From contig NW_027473314.1 in NCBI RefSeq assembly GCF_050947335.1, positions 3,224,001 to 3,288,000 on the forward strand: a stretch of 64,000 bases of DNA, in the 5' to 3' direction. Source of the stretch: Megachile rotundata. Its lineage: Eukaryota; Arthropoda; Insecta; Hymenoptera; Megachilidae. Below the pieces are notes generated by a model. That model did not search any database and had not been told where the DNA came from. It saw only the letters and a list, made by a program, of their open reading frames with translations. The position numbers and the translations under genes were made by a program. Below, piece by piece: positions 62,112 to 64,000 of this stretch (the stretch's first letter is position 1; each line of letters begins with the position of its first letter).

Positions 62112-63788
62112 ATCATGCAATCACAATCATACAATCACAATCATACAATCACAATCATACAAACGCAATCATACAATCACAATCATATAATCACAATCAT
62201 ACAATCACAATCATACAGTCACGATCATACAATCACGATCATACAATCACAATCATACAATCGCAATTATACAATCACAATCATACAATCACAATCATAT
62301 AATCACAATCATACAATCACAATCATACAATCACAAGCATACAATCACAATCATACAATCACAATCATAAAATCACAATCATGCAATCACAATCTTACTA
62401 TCACAATCATACAATCACAGTCATACAATCACAATCATACAATCGCAATCATACAATCGCAATGTCACAATCACTATCATACAGTCACAATCAAACAATC
62501 ACAATCATACAATCACAATCATACAATCACAATCATACAATCACAGTCATACAATCAAAATCATACAATCACAATGATACAATCACAATAATACAATCAC
62601 AATCACAAAATCACAATCATACAATCACGATCATACAATCACGATCATACAATCACGATCATACAATCACGATCATACAATCACGATCATACAATCACGA
62701 TCATACAATCACGATCATACAATCACAATCATACAAATAACATCATACAAATAAAATCGTACAACCACAATCATACAATCACAATCATACAATCACAGTC
62801 ATACAATCACAGTCATACAATCACAGTCATACAATCACAGTCATACAATCACAATCATACAATCGCAATCATACAATCGCAATGTCACAATCACTATCGT
62901 ACAATCACAATCATACAATCACAATCATACAATCACCATCATACAATCACAATCATACAATCATAATCATATAATCACACTCATAAAATTGCAATCATAC
63001 AATCGCAATCATACAATCACAATCATACAATCACAATCATACAATCTGAATCGTGCAACTACAATCATACGATCATAATCATGCAAGAACAATCATACAA
63101 TCACAATCATGGAACCATAATTATACAACCACAATCATACGATCACAATCATACAAATGCAATCATACAAACACAATCATAAAAGCGCAATCATACAATA
63201 GCAATGTCACAATCACAATCATACAATCACAATCATACAATCACAATCATAGAAACGCAATCATACAATCACAATCATATAATCACAATCATACAATCAC
63301 AATCATTCAACCAGAAGCATACAATCACAATCATACAATCGCAGTCATACAATCACAATCATACAATCTCAATCATGCAATCACAATCATACAATCAAAA
63401 TCATACAATCACAATCATACAATCACAATCATACAATCACAATCATACAATCACAATCATACAATTAAAATCATACAATCGCAATCATACAAACACAATC
63501 ATAAAATCGCAATCATACAATCGCAATGTCACAATCACTATTATACAATCACAGTCATACAATCAGAATCATACAATCACAATCATACAATCACAATCAT
63601 ACAATCACGATCATACAATCACGATCATACAATCAAGATCATACAATCACGATCATGCAATCACAATCATACAATCACAATCATACAATCACAATCATAC
63701 AAACGCAATCATACAATCACAATCATATAATCACAATCATACAATCACAATCATACAGTCACGATCATACAATCACGATCATACAATC
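62112..63788. repeat. 1.65-kb module, copy 3
   Basis: This copy matches 58,598-60,246 at 3,514 bp, later 3,542 bp. It has seven CpG units where the other copies have six. A private aatcaagatc unit lies near 63,632. The last 212 bases of the window (63,789-64,000) continue with units like those at 57,700-57,920. Confidence 0.85.
62621..62718. repeat. CpG-unit block, 7 units
   Basis: Seven CpG units without the gaaaat variant precede A at 62,733. The related blocks at 56,181 and 59,093 have six. Confidence 0.9.
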
Positions 63789-64000
63789 GCAATCATACAA
63801 TCGCAATGTCACAATCACTATCGTACAATCACAATCATACAATCACAATCATACAATCACAATCATACAATCACAATCATACAATCACAATCATACAATC
63901 ACGACCATACAATGACGATCATACAATCACAATCATACAATCGCAATATTACAATCGCAATCATACAATCACAATCATACAATTAAAATCATACAATCAC

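Larger units (their letters stand above)
60899..62294. repeat. 1.4-kb module, copy 2, with a 70-bp deletion
   Basis: Five units have been lost relative to 54,123-55,588, and with them the first four units of block B. The ggaaccataattat unit at 61,585 now follows plain units directly. Confidence 0.83.
1..64000. repeat. 14-bp tandem satellite array filling the window
   Basis: The consensus unit is acaatcacaatcat (complement atgattgtgattgt). Units start at positions equal to 3 modulo 14 up to 38,850, 1 modulo 14 up to 44,238 and 13 modulo 14 to the end, so about 4,570 units are in continuous register. Neither edge of the array is inside the window. The unit splits into ACAATC plus ACAATCAT, which suggests an older hexamer that gained an AT. 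Variant units carry one to four substitutions and recur in fixed order, which is the mark of higher-order organisation. Nothing in the window resembles a gene, transposon, telomere repeat or rDNA. A eukaryotic heterochromatic satellite is the best reading; the species and chromosomal place cannot be told. Confidence 0.98.

Noticed and set aside
1..64000. CRISPR array
   Set aside because: The repeats are directly adjacent with no unique spacers, the unit is only 14 bp, and no cas gene is present.
1..64000. Telomeric repeat
   Set aside because: The complement is T- and G-rich with strict orientation, but it has no G runs and no TTAGGG- or TTTAGGG-like unit. The variant-rich mosaic with large duplications is unlike a telomerase product.
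1..64000. Centromere identity
   Set aside because: No CENP-B-box-like motif (TTCG with CGGG) can be present in such G-poor sequence, and there is no unit near nucleosome length. A centromeric role cannot be excluded, but nothing supports it.
1..64000. Minus-strand genes
   Set aside because: The complement unit carries two TGA triplets and the 14-bp step puts them in every frame, so no minus-strand frame stays open for more than a few units.
1..64000. G-quadruplex potential on the G-rich strand
   Set aside because: G occurs singly in the complement unit; runs of two or more are very rare and never clustered.
1..64000. Repetitive structural protein such as silk, ice-binding or prion-like protein
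   Set aside because: The TITI and NHNH alternation looks suggestive, but a coding repeat would be expected to keep a multiple of three. The 14-bp unit and equal openness of three frames argue for non-coding DNA.
1..64000. Assigning a species or a known named satellite
   Set aside because: I do not recognise the 14-bp unit. It does not match the Drosophila virilis 7-bp satellites (AAACTAC type) or the human satellite 1 to 3 units. A database search of the 14-mer in all rotations would be decisive.

Overview
The whole 64,000-base window is one tandem array of a 14-bp unit, acaatcacaatcat on the + strand, present about 4,570 times. I find no protein gene, RNA gene, transposon or unique sequence. 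The unit has 7 A, 4 C, 3 T and no G, so the + strand is almost G-free and about 29% GC. It reads as two copies of the hexamer ACAATC plus a trailing AT. Nothing identifies the species. An array this long, layered into higher-order duplications, points to satellite DNA of a eukaryotic nuclear chromosome. That is inference: no gene, telomere repeat or known centromere motif anchors it.

The many + strand open frames are a by-product of the repeat. The unit lacks stop codons on the + strand, and because 14 is not a multiple of 3, all three frames read the same 14-residue cycle (IQSQSYNHNHTITI). The complement has two TGA per unit, so all its frames are closed. No frame should be annotated as a gene.

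The array is organised by variant units and how they are copied. Four recurrent composite blocks serve as landmarks: A (acaaataacatcat and neighbours, 23 copies), B (starts acaatctgaatc, 18 full copies), C (acaatcagaatcat then gcaattacaaccat, 27 copies) and D (starts acaataaaagtcat, 25 copies). Just before most A blocks lies a run of 3 to 8 units of acaatcacgatcat, each adding a CpG, whose number changes between copies.

Layout: 1-5,430 is repeated at 10,879-16,308 and again, with unit gains and losses, at about 16,691-21,910. 5,687-7,332 is an older tandem pair. 20,136-28,075 is repeated at 29,964-38,519. Between these copies lies a near-perfect 1,582-bp tandem pair (26,800-29,963), each half holding a 350-bp tandem pair. 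34,650-39,914 is repeated almost base for base at 40,038-45,302. 44,687-47,725 is repeated at 48,313-51,477. From 51,478 to the end is a mosaic of 1.4 to 1.7-kb blocks used two or three times, with two homogeneous runs of 14 and 18 perfect units.

The 14-bp register is kept across the window apart from two 12-bp units (38,839 and 44,227), which are copies of one 2-bp deletion carried by the 5,388-bp-offset duplication. All other length change I found is in whole units. This fits growth by unequal exchange or replication slippage between aligned units, with base substitutions in between. Duplication boundaries are uncertain by one or two units, because they fall in consensus units.
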